A stretch of 20,030 nt of DNA from JANJWP01 sp049301335. Lineage in GTDB: Bacteria; Patescibacteriota; Gracilibacteria; BD1-5; UBA2023. The notes beneath the pieces were generated by a model. That model was given only the letters and a program-made list of their open reading frames with translations, was not told where the DNA came from and did no database searches. Made by a program: the position numbers and the translations under genes. Shown piece by piece: positions 1-7,270 of the stretch (position 1 is the first letter of the stretch; the number at the start of each line of letters is the position of its first letter). The stretch lies in NCBI GenBank assembly GCA_049301335.1, contig JBAQKV010000036.1, positions 1 through 20,030 on the forward strand. The letters are read 5' to 3'.

Positions 1-2108
1 CCGAAATCCTGAACGTAGTAGGTCTGTCCGTTCTTCACTACCGCGGCGACGCCGACTTTGCTCCAGTCGCCCAACATGTTCGAGCGGTGTCCGCCCGAGA
101 GCGAGAGCCCGGCGAGGAGGAAATCCGTCCCCACGCTGCCGCCGGCGACGTTTTCGCCGACGCTTCCGTACACTTGGATTCCGGCGCGTTTGGCGGTTCC
201 GGTAATTTTTTGTCCCGTGGAATCGTCGTGTCCGACGTAGTTGTGCGAAGCCATGTCGTTCGCTTTGAACTGCGCGAGTTCCCGGAGGGTATCGTCGCTC
301 GCGAGCGCCGCTTTCCCCACCTTCTTGCGGATCGCGTTGATGAACCGGAGCGCGTTGGGAACGACGTCGTCGAGATTGGAATCGGTTTCCTTGGTTACCG
401 AATCGTATTCGTTCGGCATGAGCGCTACGACGCCTTCCTTATGGACTACCGGACCGTTGAACGCCGGAAAGCCGTTGGAATACATGATTTCCACCAGGTA
501 CTGCCCCGCGTCGGAAAGCGGGACGTCGAGTTCGACCTTCCGTCCGCGTGCCACGAACCCGTTCGAGTCGAGATCGGCGGCGGCGAAACGGTGGGTCGAA
601 ACGCTTCCGTTCGGCGCGATGAGGTAGGTGTCGGCTCGAAGGGTCGGGCCGTTGGAAGCCAAATCCGTACGGATTTTGAGGGTCGAGCCTTCGACGAACG
701 CGTTCACGGCTTCTTTCCGTTCGGTAGCGTAGGCGGACACGAGCGGAAGGTCGCCGTCGAACACGACGGTCTCGACCCCGAATACGTCCATCGAGAAGTC
801 GGTTGAGGATTCGGCCGCGGTCACGGTGACGTGGACGGGTTTTGCCGTATCGAAGCGTTCGGCGTCTTCGGGATAGAACGCCACGTCACCCATCGAGCGG
901 CGGACGAGGTCGGACTTTCCGACCTGAGAAATCTTCACGGTACGGAGCGCTTTCTTTCCGATGGACGGAAGATCGAGGACGTTGAGCGGAGTAAGGTCGC
1001 TGGATTCCTTGCGGACGAAATGGAACTCGCCCACGTTCATGGAAACCGGAGCCGAAGAGAGGATCTTCCTTCCGACGAGCGCGTCGTCCGAAAGCACGTA
1101 AATCGGCTGGGTCTTATTGGTGCTGAACCCCATTCCTGAGGCTACGACGAGGTCGTACTTCCCCACTTCGAGGAGCGGGATTTCGTACGAGAAGACGTTT
1201 CCGTCCACCGGGAGCGAGCGGGAATATTTCTTCCCCGAAGGCGATTTGAGAAAAAGCACGGTATCTTCTTTTCCGTCCGTTACGATTCCGGAAATTCTGA
1301 GAGTTTCGCCGGGAAGGTAGGTATTGGGGATATTGGTGTCGAACTTCACGCCGAGATCCGAGAATCCCGCGGTGGAAATGGCTTCTTTCCGATATCCGGA
1401 AGGCGACCAGCCGAGCACTTCGAACGAGCCGGAAATCCGTCCTTTGGAAAGCGGCGCGAGGGATTGGAACGCGGTGGTGGTGAGGTCGACGATATCCGGA
1501 TGTTTGGAACAGCTCGGGCGGTCGTTGACTTTGACCACGACCGATTTCGAACCGTTCGCCACCTGGATGAGGCGTCCGAGGTCGACGGCGCAGCGCGCGG
1601 CGGAATAGGCCGACTGGTTGAAACGGTCGCCCCCGGACGTGCCGGAATTTTCGAAATCGTCGGAATAGTAGAGGATCTGGGCTTCGGTCGAAAGCGACGA
1701 AACCGCCGACTGCGACGCGGCGGGGACTACGGTCTGAACCGGCTCCGCGGCAGCGGGGGCGGAAACCGTCGCCGGAACCTTCGCGACGGCGGCGATGAGG
1801 ACGTTCAGGTCCGAATACGCCCGGACGAGCTGTTTTACGGCGCGTTGGCGGTCTTCGGGCTTCTTGAAGGCGGCATCCACCGCGACGAACGCCTTTTCGA
1901 GGTTGGTTCGGGCCGCCGAAATTTTCGCGCGGTCTTCCATGGAAACCGAACGGATCTTCGCGACCTTCTTATCGGTGGCGAGGACGATTTTCGCGTAGAT
2001 TTTCGCGACCTTCGGTTCGGTAAAATTCGCCGCGGAGGCCATCGGTACCGCGAGTCCGAAGACTACGGCGGCGAGGACGAGCGGCGAAAGGAACTTGGAG
2101 AATTTCAT
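1..2108 (-). CDS. Secreted RlpA-like double-psi barrel plus CAP-domain protein (3' end outside window)
   Basis: The frame from the ATG at 2108 stays open to the window edge (702 codons plus two bases) without any stop or UGA. Residues 1-27 look like a signal peptide (short charged start, hydrophobic core, cut after ASA). Residues 28-110 are Lys/Ala-rich and helical, followed by an Ala/Pro/Val linker. Residues about 145-232 resemble an RlpA-like double-psi beta barrel: YYSDDF, the central VVVKVNDRP with Asp196 at the place of the catalytic acid of lytic transglycosylases, then DIVDLT. Residues about 250-560 look like beta-rich Ig-like modules. From about 584 there is a CAP/SCP domain: SHNYVGHDD, GENVAGG and GGHRSNMLG carry the usual His and Glu residues. 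It starts 9 nt after the cyclophilin stop, so they are probably one operon. Peptidoglycan or surface remodelling is an inference from the domains. The end of the CAP domain lies beyond the window. Confidence 0.88.
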   Translation of the reverse strand, partial: MKFSKFLSPLVLAAVVFGLAVPMASAANFTEPKVAKIYAKIVLATDKKVAKIRSVSMEDRAKISAARTNLEKAFVAVDAAFKKPEDRQRAVKQLVRAYSDLNVLIAAVAKVPATVSAPAAAEPVQTVVPAASQSAVSSLSTEAQILYYSDDFENSGTSGGDRFNQSAYSAARCAVDLGRLIQVANGSKSVVVKVNDRPSCSKHPDIVDLTTTAFQSLAPLSKGRISGSFEVLGWSPSGYRKEAISTAGFSDLGVKFDTNIPNTYLPGETLRISGIVTDGKEDTVLFLKSPSGKKYSRSLPVDGNVFSYEIPLLEVGKYDLVVASGMGFSTNKTQPIYVLSDDALVGRKILSSAPVSMNVGEFHFVRKESSDLTPLNVLDLPSIGKKALRTVKISQVGKSDLVRRSMGDVAFYPEDAERFDTAKPVHVTVTAAESSTDFSMDVFGVETVVFDGDLPLVSAYATERKEAVNAFVEGSTLKIRTDLASNGPTLRADTYLIAPNGSVSTHRFAAADLDSNGFVARGRKVELDVPLSDAGQYLVEIMYSNGFPAFNGPVVHKEGVVALMPNEYDSVTKETDSNLDDVVPNALRFINAIRKKVGKAALASDDTLRELAQFKANDMASHNYVGHDDSTGQKITGTAKRAGIQVYGSVGENVAGGSVGTDFLLAGLSLSGGHRSNMLGDWSKVGVAAVVKNGQTYYVQDF

Positions 2109-2117
2109 CGGGAGAAA

Positions 2118-2630
2118 TTACGAAACGGTTTCGACCGTCGCCTTGATGATCTTGGCTTCGGTTTTCGGCTTGTCGTTGCGGTCTACCGGAAGGTTGGCGA
2201 TGGCGTCGACCACTTCCTGCCCTTCGACCACCTGGCCGAAAATGCTGTAGTCGCCGTCCAGATACTTGGCCGGACGTCCGTGGACGATGAAAAACTGGCT
2301 GCCGTTGGTATCCGGTCCGGCGTTGGCCATGGAAAGGGTGCCGACGATGTGCGAGAGCTTCGGGGAAACTTCGTTTTCGAACTCATGGCCGAAAGCGGAC
2401 TTGCCTCCGCGGCCGGAACCGGTGGGGTCTCCGCCCTGAATCATGAAGTCGCGGATGACGCGGTGGAAGATGATGCCGTCGTAGTAGCCCTTTTCGGAAA
2501 GGGTGAGGAAGTTCTCCACGGTCTTCGGAGCCTCGCTCGGGAAGAATCGGAGTACGACGGTGCCGTGATTGGTTTCGAGGCGGACGATCTTATCGCCGGA
2601 TACGGGTTTGGAAGTCTGGAATTCGGACAT
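2118..2630 (-). CDS. Cyclophilin-type peptidyl-prolyl cis-trans isomerase
   Basis: A complete 170-residue single-domain cyclophilin, the usual size, with no signal peptide and so probably cytoplasmic. It catalyses cis-trans isomerisation of X-Pro bonds. The active-site pattern is clear: FHRVIRDFMIQGGDPTGSG (catalytic Arg57, Phe62, Gln65), then GTLSMANAGPDTNGSQFFI (residues 97-115), then LDGDYSIFGQV. The residue matching Trp121 of human CypA is Tyr123, as in many bacterial members. It ends in TAA and contains no UGA. A possible promoter lies at 2690-2717, and a GC-rich hairpin (2651-2667) sits in the presumed 5' leader. The gene for the barrel-CAP secreted protein follows after 9 nt, so the isomerase may be co-expressed with it. 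Confidence 0.96.
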   Translation of the reverse strand: MSEFQTSKPVSGDKIVRLETNHGTVVLRFFPSEAPKTVENFLTLSEKGYYDGIIFHRVIRDFMIQGGDPTGSGRGGKSAFGHEFENEVSPKLSHIVGTLSMANAGPDTNGSQFFIVHGRPAKYLDGDYSIFGQVVEGQEVVDAIANLPVDRNDKPKTEAKIIKATVETVS

Positions 2631-2689
2631 GGAAAAACGGTTTGGAAATCACGGGGCGACGCCCCGTTTTAAGGAAATTCAGCCGGCAC

Positions 2690-2717
2690 AGGATACGGCT
2701 TTCGCGCGCGTAGGCAA
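2690..2717 (-). promoter_or_regulatory. Possible sigma-70 type promoter of the cyclophilin operon
   Basis: On the minus strand TTGCCT (2712-2717) is followed after 16 nt by TATCCT (2690-2695). The start of transcription would be near 2683, giving a leader of about 50 nt that contains the hairpin ACGGGGC-GAC-GCCCCGT (2651-2667). The call rests on box similarity and position only. Confidence 0.4.
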
Positions 2718-2718
2718 G

Positions 2719-2746
2719 AAAAAACGCCCCCGGGGAGGGGGCGTTT
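2719..2746 (-). terminator. Rho-independent terminator after the fabI-like unit
   Basis: AAACGCCCCC (2722-2731) pairs perfectly with GGGGGCGTTT (2737-2746) around a 5-nt loop. On the minus strand the stem is followed by a run of six T. It lies 21 nt beyond the stop of the 59-residue ORF and would separate the fabI unit from the cyclophilin operon promoter. Confidence 0.9.
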
Positions 2747-2766
2747 CGTTGGTCCGGAGACCGGTT

Positions 2767-2946
2767 TTAGCCATTAACGTTCGGTTTGGGAACGGAAGGC
2801 GGCGACTCGGAGCAGCGGATGGCCGAAGCGTCTTGGGAGCCGGGGGTCGCTGACCCACGGTCTTTCTGAAGCGACGGAAAGTGTTTGGCGGCAGTAATGT
2901 CGCCCGACGGACGCTTTTGTCCGTCCTGGGGTTTCGTAGCTTCCAT
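2767..2946 (-). CDS. Small hydrophilic protein of unknown function (59 aa)
   Basis: I do not recognise this protein. Its ATG (2944-2946) is preceded by a good Shine-Dalgarno sequence, AAAGGAG at 2951-2957 with a 4-nt spacer, one of the best ribosome sites in the window. It ends in TAA just before a strong terminator. It begins 43 nt after the fabI stop on the same strand, so the two are probably transcribed together. The protein starts MEATKPQDGQKRPSGDI and is rich in Pro, Ser and charged residues, with one Cys and no hydrophobic segment, so it is probably disordered and cytoplasmic. The ribosome site and the terminator are the arguments for a real gene; there is no homology argument. Confidence 0.6.
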   Translation of the reverse strand: MEATKPQDGQKRPSGDITAAKHFPSLQKDRGSATPGSQDASAIRCSESPPSVPKPNVNG

Positions 2947-2989
2947 GGCACTCCTTTCTGAGAAAAAAGAAGAACGAAACTGCTTCGCC

Positions 2990-3916
2990 TTACGCCTGTT
3001 TGGCGACCGGCTCGACTTCGGAAACGGTTTCCAGGTGGTGGCCTTGGTTCATGCCGACGGCATGGGTACCCAGGTCCACGTGGAAGATTTCCGCAGTGAC
3101 GTGCAACGCGGCGTCGGACACCATGAACGCGACCGCTTGGCCGACGTCGTAGATGTCGACGTGCGCTTTCTTCAGCATCGCCATGTCTTCCGACTTCTGC
3201 AGCAAGCTGTTGAAGCTGGGGAGACCGGAGGCGGCGCGGGTAGCGATCGGGCCCGGGGACACGACGTTGAAGCGGATGCCGCGGTGGCCGTGTTCGAACG
3301 CCAGGTAGTTGGACATGGAGTTCATACAGGCTTTCGCGGGACCCATGACGTCGTAGTTCTCGATGACGCGTTCGCCGCCTTCGTAGCCGATGGAGATGAC
3401 CGTGCCGCCGTTCGGCATCATGGACTTGCAGTTCTCGGCGATGGGGATGAGCGGATACGCGGAAGTGCGCATCGCCGTGTCCATGCCTTCGTACGTGGCC
3501 TCGGAAAGCGGATTCTTGATTTCGTTCTTGTCGGCGCCTGCGACCGAGAAGATGACGAAGTCGAGCGAATCCCAACCCGTGGAAGCACGCAACGAAGAGA
3601 ACAGGATGTCCACGTCGCTCGATTTGCTGACATCGCAAGTCAGGAGAGCCGCGACGTTGAATTCATGGTGGTTAATGAATTCTTCGCACTTCGAGAGAAC
3701 CTTCTGGTTGATCGACGCGACGGCCACTTGGGCGCCGTATGCCGAGAGAACCGCGAGGCAGCCTTGGGCGATGCCGCCCAAGCCCATGCCGATGATGAGG
3801 CCGCGTTTGCCATTGAGGTTGCGGGCACCGACGATCTGTTCGACCGAAGGCACGCCGTCGCCCTTGATGACGGAAAGGTGGGGGGTGTGAGCGTGGTTGT
3901 TTTGACCCTGAGTCAT
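2990..3916 (-). CDS. fabI: Enoyl-[acyl-carrier-protein] reductase, FabI-like (SDR family)
   Basis: A 308-residue short-chain dehydrogenase with the specific FabI signature. GYEGGERVIENYDVMGPAKA (residues 177-196) places Tyr178, Tyr188 and Lys195 at the positions of the E. coli FabI Tyr146, Tyr156 and Lys163. NVVSPGPIATRAASGL and HVDIYDVGQAVAF also match. The nucleotide-binding region is GKRGLIIGMGLGGIAQG (residues 36-52). FabI reduces trans-2-enoyl-ACP with NAD(P)H in the last step of each fatty-acid elongation round. The protein is about 35-40 residues longer than typical FabI because of a His/Asn-rich N-terminal extension, supported by the ATG at 3916 with AGAAAGG upstream. It ends in TAA and has no UGA. 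No other fab gene is visible nearby. A specialised SDR with a different enoyl substrate cannot be excluded. Confidence 0.9.
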   Translation of the reverse strand: MTQGQNNHAHTPHLSVIKGDGVPSVEQIVGARNLNGKRGLIIGMGLGGIAQGCLAVLSAYGAQVAVASINQKVLSKCEEFINHHEFNVAALLTCDVSKSSDVDILFSSLRASTGWDSLDFVIFSVAGADKNEIKNPLSEATYEGMDTAMRTSAYPLIPIAENCKSMMPNGGTVISIGYEGGERVIENYDVMGPAKACMNSMSNYLAFEHGHRGIRFNVVSPGPIATRAASGLPSFNSLLQKSEDMAMLKKAHVDIYDVGQAVAFMVSDAALHVTAEIFHVDLGTHAVGMNQGHHLETVSEVEPVAKQA

Positions 3917-3992
3917 TCTGTACTGCCTTTCTATTGGTTTGAGAGAAAAATTCCCCCTTCGGGACGAAGCGTCCTTCAGAGGTACGCGTAGG

Positions 3993-4020
3993 AACTTAGT
4001 TACGAAAACGGAGATGTCAA
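3993..4020 (-). promoter_or_regulatory. Probable promoter of the fabI-like unit
   Basis: On the minus strand a perfect -35 box TTGACA (4015-4020) is followed after 16 nt by TAAGTT (3993-3998). It lies in the 123-nt gap between the CDP-alcohol transferase stop and the fabI start. The leader of about 70 nt contains a small TTCG/CGAA hairpin near 3957-3968. Confidence 0.55.
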
Positions 4021-4039
4021 GGGCGGATTCGAAAAAGGG

Positions 4040-4714
4040 CTACGGACGCGGGGCGTCGGAAGCCGCCTTCGCCTCCATGTCGGTCTTCCAAAGCTGTTTG
4101 TGGATCATTACCGTGTTCACCACGACGCCCAGCGCGCAAACGAGCGTGACGGCGGGAAGGACGTACTCGAAATACCCCGTCCCCCAATAGATGATGAACG
4201 TGTTGATGAGAATGAAGACGACCCTCGTTTCGGTGGGGCCGATGCCGTAATGGTAGATGCGGAACTCGTTCGTCGCGGCGAACGAAAGGAACGAGTTCAC
4301 CATGTACGCCCCAAGTACCGCCAGAAGGGCGAAGTACCATACTTCCAGACCGGCGGGCGAGAGCATGTAGCCCACGAAAACGAGCGAACAGAGAAAGACG
4401 TAGTCGAGGAAATGGTCCATGTAGAACCCCCATTTGACGAGCCCGGTATTCCTTTGCCGTCAAAGTTCCCCGTCGAAAAGGTCACTAACGTACTGGAGCG
4501 CGATCATGAGCGAAACGATCCAGAGCCAGCGGAGATCGGTCTTCACCGTCAGCCCCACCGCGACGTTGACGGCCGACCACGCGAGCGTCATGAACGTGAG
4601 GTGGTGGGTTTCGATCCACGCGGGAAGGCGCGGTACCGCCCAAAGCTTGAAATCGGTTTCGACCTTCGAGAGGACGGAACTTCCGAACTTCTTGTCTCAA
4701 GCGAACTTGGCCAT
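4040..4714 (-). CDS. CDP-alcohol phosphatidyltransferase family protein (two in-frame UGA read as Gly)
   Basis: With UGA as glycine the frame from the ATG at 4714 gives 224 residues ending in TAG. UGA occurs at codon 6 (4697-4699) and codon 85 (4460-4462). The family signature spans the second one: DLFDGEL-[UGA]-R, then Gly96, then MDHFLD, that is D78xxD81G82xxG85R86...G96xxxD100xxxD104. In this family the fourth position after DG is Ala or Gly, so glycine restores the active site; the four Asp bind the metal and the CDP-alcohol. Several hydrophobic segments (about 45-80 and 100-205) indicate an inner-membrane enzyme. It transfers a phospho-alcohol group in phospholipid or glycolipid head-group synthesis; the acceptor cannot be told. 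A standard-code reading leaves only a 126-residue fragment without the active site. It diverges from the MarR gene. Confidence 0.9.
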
Positions 4715-4770
4715 GGCTGGTCGGTTAGGTTTTCGCGCAGTATACCGGAGTCTCGCCCGTTGGAAATGTT

Positions 4771-4797
4771 TTGACTTCCAACTGATTCATATATACT
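4771..4797 (+). promoter_or_regulatory. Probable promoter of the marR-like gene
   Basis: TTGACT (4771-4776) and TATACT (4792-4797) are separated by 15 nt, slightly short. The -10 box overlaps the palindrome at 4793-4812, so regulator binding there would block RNA polymerase. The area is clearly AT-rich against its surroundings. Confidence 0.5.
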
Positions 4798-4812
4798 TGA
4801 GTTATCAAGTAT
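4793..4812. promoter_or_regulatory. Perfect palindromic operator, probably bound by the MarR-like regulator
   Basis: ATACTTGA and TCAAGTAT form a perfect 8-bp inverted repeat around GTTA. It is centred in the 113-bp gap between the divergent CDP-alcohol transferase and marR-like genes and overlaps the -10 box of the latter. MarR dimers typically bind palindromes of 16-20 bp with TTGA/TCAA-like half-sites beside their own gene, so autoregulation is likely. Control of the divergent lipid gene is possible. Confidence 0.7.
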
Positions 4813-4827
4813 TAAATAACTAAATAT

Positions 4828-5256
4828 ATGAACGCTACCGAATTGGAATTCTTCCTCACCCTCGCCAAACTCGGCACCGTCGTGTCGAGAAAATTCGACG
4901 GAAGCCTCGGCGGACTCGGATGGAACGAGTTCATCATCCTCCACCGCCTGAACGAAGCCCCGGAGAAAAAACTCCGCCGCATCGACCTCGCGGAAAAAGT
5001 GGGACTGACGGCGTCCGGCATCACCCGCCTCCTCCTTCCCATGGAAAAAATCGGTCTCGTATCGAAAGAAGCCAACGCCGACGACGCCCGGGTGAGCCTC
5101 GTAGCCATCGCTCCGGGCGGCGAACGCAAACTCGAGGAAGCCCTCGACCGCATGCAGTACCTCACGGGGGAACTTTTGAAAAACCAGAATCCCGCGGACG
5201 TGGCGGCGCTTTCCAAGACCCTCGAATCCATCGGCGGCGCGGTCATGTGGAGATAG
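4828..5256 (+). CDS. MarR-family transcriptional regulator
   Basis: A 142-residue protein with the MarR winged-helix arrangement. The N-terminal dimerisation helix is followed by LGWNEFIILHRLNEAP (about residues 30-45), the helix-turn-helix LRRIDLAEKVGLTASGITRL (about 50-70), and the wing MEKIGLVSKEANADDARVSL, in which Asp-Asp-Ala-Arg matches the conserved D-x-R of the MarR wing. A C-terminal helix (EEALDRMQYLTGELL) completes the dimer interface. It stops at TAG and has no UGA. No Shine-Dalgarno is seen in the AT-rich leader. The palindrome upstream suggests autorepression. The GNAT gene follows after 77 nt on the same strand. The ligand is unknown. Confidence 0.9.
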   Translation: MNATELEFFLTLAKLGTVVSRKFDGSLGGLGWNEFIILHRLNEAPEKKLRRIDLAEKVGLTASGITRLLLPMEKIGLVSKEANADDARVSLVAIAPGGERKLEEALDRMQYLTGELLKNQNPADVAALSKTLESIGGAVMWR

Positions 5257-5271
5257 TCCGGAACTCCGCGT

Positions 5272-5299
5272 TTGACTTTTTTCCAGGCGTCACCATATT
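5272..5299 (+). promoter_or_regulatory. Possible promoter of the GNAT gene
   Basis: TTGACT (5272-5277) and CATATT (5294-5299) are 16 nt apart in the gap between the marR-like and GNAT genes. The -35 box is identical to that of the marR-like gene, but no palindrome is present here. Confidence 0.35.
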
Positions 5300-5333
5300 C
5301 ACTTCATCCAACGATTCGTACAAGGAGGGAAAA

Positions 5334-5660
5334 GTGGATTCGAAACAAAAGCCCGTACCCGGTTTTCCGGGACGGTGGATCAAATTGGTGCTCGGCGAAA
5401 ACGTCGAAGTCGGGGTGGCCTATTTGGCCGGCCAAGTCTTCGAAAACGATCTCTACGGGTACCTGCTCGATTTCAAAATCATGGAGGAATACCGTAGGCG
5501 CGGCGCCGGAAAAAAACTCATGGCCGCCGTGAAATCCGCCGCGAAACGCGAAGGATGCAAACGCGTCGCCGTGATGATGCCGCACGAGGAACCTTTCTCG
5601 GGATGGCTCCAATACGTGGGTTTCGCCAAAGTGGGCGAAGCGCTCGTCATGGAAATCTGA
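5334..5660 (+). CDS. Small GNAT-family N-acetyltransferase, apparently ending at UGA
   Basis: The start is the GTG at 5334, fixed by AAGGAGG (5322-5328) with a 5-nt spacer; ATG codons further upstream lie inside the marR gene in another frame. The 108-residue protein has the GNAT core: LDFKIMEEYRRRGAGKKLM (acetyl-CoA-binding R/Q-x-x-G-x-G/A loop, residues about 45-63), then the helix AAVKSAAKREG, and the closing strands GWLQYVGFAKVGEALVMEI. It would transfer an acetyl group from acetyl-CoA to an unknown amine. The odd point is the TGA after MEI (5658-5660). A strong terminator begins 8 nt later, so the gene seems to end there. If UGA were read as glycine, the frame would run to a TAA at 6147-6149, antisense through the DUF1761 gene. 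Confidence 0.82.
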   Translation: MDSKQKPVPGFPGRWIKLVLGENVEVGVAYLAGQVFENDLYGYLLDFKIMEEYRRRGAGKKLMAAVKSAAKREGCKRVAVMMPHEEPFSGWLQYVGFAKVGEALVMEI

Positions 5661-5667
5661 AGTTCCG

Positions 5668-5697
5668 AAATCCCCCGGTTCGACCGGGGGATTTTTT
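5668..5697 (+). terminator. Rho-independent terminator after the GNAT gene
   Basis: AAATCCCCCGGT (5668-5679) pairs perfectly with ACCGGGGGATTT (5683-5694) around a 3-nt loop, followed by further T. It lies in the 48-nt gap between two convergent genes and, with A residues on the other side, can also serve the minus-strand gene ending at 5709. Confidence 0.93.
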
Positions 5698-5708
5698 CAT
5701 CCGAAAGG

Positions 5709-6158
5709 CTAGCGTCCGCCGAGCGCGTATCCGGCAATCAAAAGCACCACGAGGCGGTACGATGCGGAAAGGGCGATTTTGGCGAACATCCATTTGCGGT
5801 CGTCGTTTCCCCAGAGGGTGGCCGTTACGTAGGTAGGAAGGACGAACCCCGCCCATACGAAGGCGCCCACGAGGTATCCGGGAACGTCCGGACGGATGGA
5901 GACGGCGTACGCGAGGGCCGTAACCATGGCCAGACATGCCGCGATTTCCGGAATGAGGAGCTTCCAAAGCCCCTGGGCCGCTTCTTCGGCGACTTTCTTG
6001 GGGATTTTTCCGTCCGCCCAGTGGATCTTCATCCAGAGTTTTCCGAAAAGCGGACCGAACCAGAGCGCTCATCCCGCCCAAGCGGCGAGGGAAATGCCGA
6101 CGATCGCCGGCCAATTGAGAGTATCCATACGAGTGGTGAAAAAGGATAAACGTGTCAT
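5709..6158 (-). CDS. DUF1761-like small membrane protein with one UGA read as Gly
   Basis: The start is the ATG at 6156-6158, decided by AGGAGG (minus strand of 6164-6169) with a 5-nt spacer; the ATG ten codons later has no ribosome site. The 149-residue frame contains a UGA at 6069-6071 (codon 30) and ends in TAG. The N-terminal part reads NWPAIVGISLAAWAG-[UGA]-ALWFGPLFGKLWMK, matching the DUF1761 pattern NW..hh...hhGALWY.PLFGK.WM, in which the UGA position is the conserved glycine. Four hydrophobic segments (about 17-34, 70-92, 96-118 and 126-145) suggest an inner-membrane protein. The function of DUF1761 is not known. It follows the AlkZ-like gene after 30 nt. Under the standard code only the last 107 residues would be called. 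Confidence 0.85.
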
Positions 6159-6188
6159 GATATCCTCCTGGAAGAAGAAATCCAGCGT

Positions 6189-7259
6189 TTAGTTCCGGAT
6201 GATTTCGAAATCGGGCAATCCGTAGAAGCCGGCGTACCTTCGGGCTTCTTTTTCGAGTTCTTCGGAAGCCACCGAAAAACCCGGGAGGATTTCCGGAAAG
6301 ATGACGACCCGGTCTTTTTTGAACGTCCGCTTCCAACTCCCCACGATCTTTCCGCCCTTCATGACGAGCGGAAAGAATATCCCGTTGGAAGTGAAAAGCT
6401 TTCCATGGTGCTCGACGTCGGCCACGGGCGAACGGTCCTTGTACCCGAGAAAGTATTCGTCAAAACCTCCGAGAAGCCGGATTTCCTCGGATTTTTGAGA
6501 AAATCCCCCGGTTTTCGAAAAGTAATACGTTTTTCCGTTTTCGTTCAACGTTTCGAGTTCGTTCGAAATCAATGAAACGGCGGTTTTGCATTCGGTTTTT
6601 CCAAGTCCGCACCACCATGCCAAATCGTCCACCGTTGCGGGGGAATGGCTTCGGAAATACGTCCTCGCGAGTTCGGCGAGTTGTTCATCGTGGGAAAATT
6701 CGCCGGATTTCGGTATCCATTCCTCCAAAAGGACGAACGTTTCTTCTTTTTCTGTGGGCGGACCGAAACAGATGAGTCCGCGGGTGGCGGCGTAGCACGC
6801 GAGGTGGTACGTCCACTGCGTTTGCATCGGGATTCCGGCGTCTTTCAGGACTTCGGTCAATTCCGAACGCGAGAGCGCTTTTCCTGAGCGAAGCGCCAAA
6901 TCCATGGTTTCGAGCGCTTTTTCTGCGTGAGCGTCAGAAATTCAAAGGAATTCGCGCCTTTTCGCAAAGCCCGAGAGCGTCTTCGACGCGCAGAGCGAAA
7001 GGAGCCAGCGGACGTTTTTCGGGTCGACGTAATGGAGCGTTCCACGCATCGGCCACGTGCGCACTATGGCACCGCGAGAACAGGCGTCGCGGACGGCGGC
7101 TTCGGTCGAACCCTCGATTCTCGAACCGATCGCCCACGTAGCCTGGGGAATGTCTTGCGCCTGCATGCAGCCGTAGTGCGCCACCACTTCTTCCGGAGCG
7201 GAAAACCGCGGCACGGAAACGGCGTGCGAAGCGAGGCGGCGGGAAAGGAAATCGGGCAT
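6189..7259 (-). CDS. AlkZ/YcaQ-like winged-helix DNA glycosylase (HTH_42 family) with one UGA read as Gly
   Basis: The 356-residue frame runs from the ATG at 7259 to a TAA, with a UGA at 6942-6944 (codon 106). Family marks are CMQAQDIPQ (residues 31-39), RTWPMRGTLHYV (67-78), LGGFDEYFLGYKDRSP and the C-terminal NGIFFPLVMKGGKIVGSWKR. AlkZ enzymes have three tandem winged helices and remove alkylated or crosslinked purines; the QxQ motif, here Gln33-Ala-Gln35, carries the catalytic residues in the Streptomyces AlkZ type. The UGA falls in REFL-[UGA]-ISDAHAEKAL, where relatives have Leu-Gly-Ile/Leu. The standard code splits the gene into two pieces. The BI-1 stop lies 11 nt upstream, so translation is probably coupled. 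The glycosylase activity is inferred from the family. Confidence 0.86.
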
Positions 7260-7270
7260 GGGCGGAACGG

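Noticed and set aside
87..2672. Long plus-strand open frames over 87-806 and 1464-2672
   Set aside because: They are shadows of the minus-strand barrel-CAP and cyclophilin genes, which have recognisable domains.
2885..3991. Plus-strand frame of 368 codons
   Set aside because: It lies antisense to the FabI-like gene, whose catalytic motifs are unambiguous.
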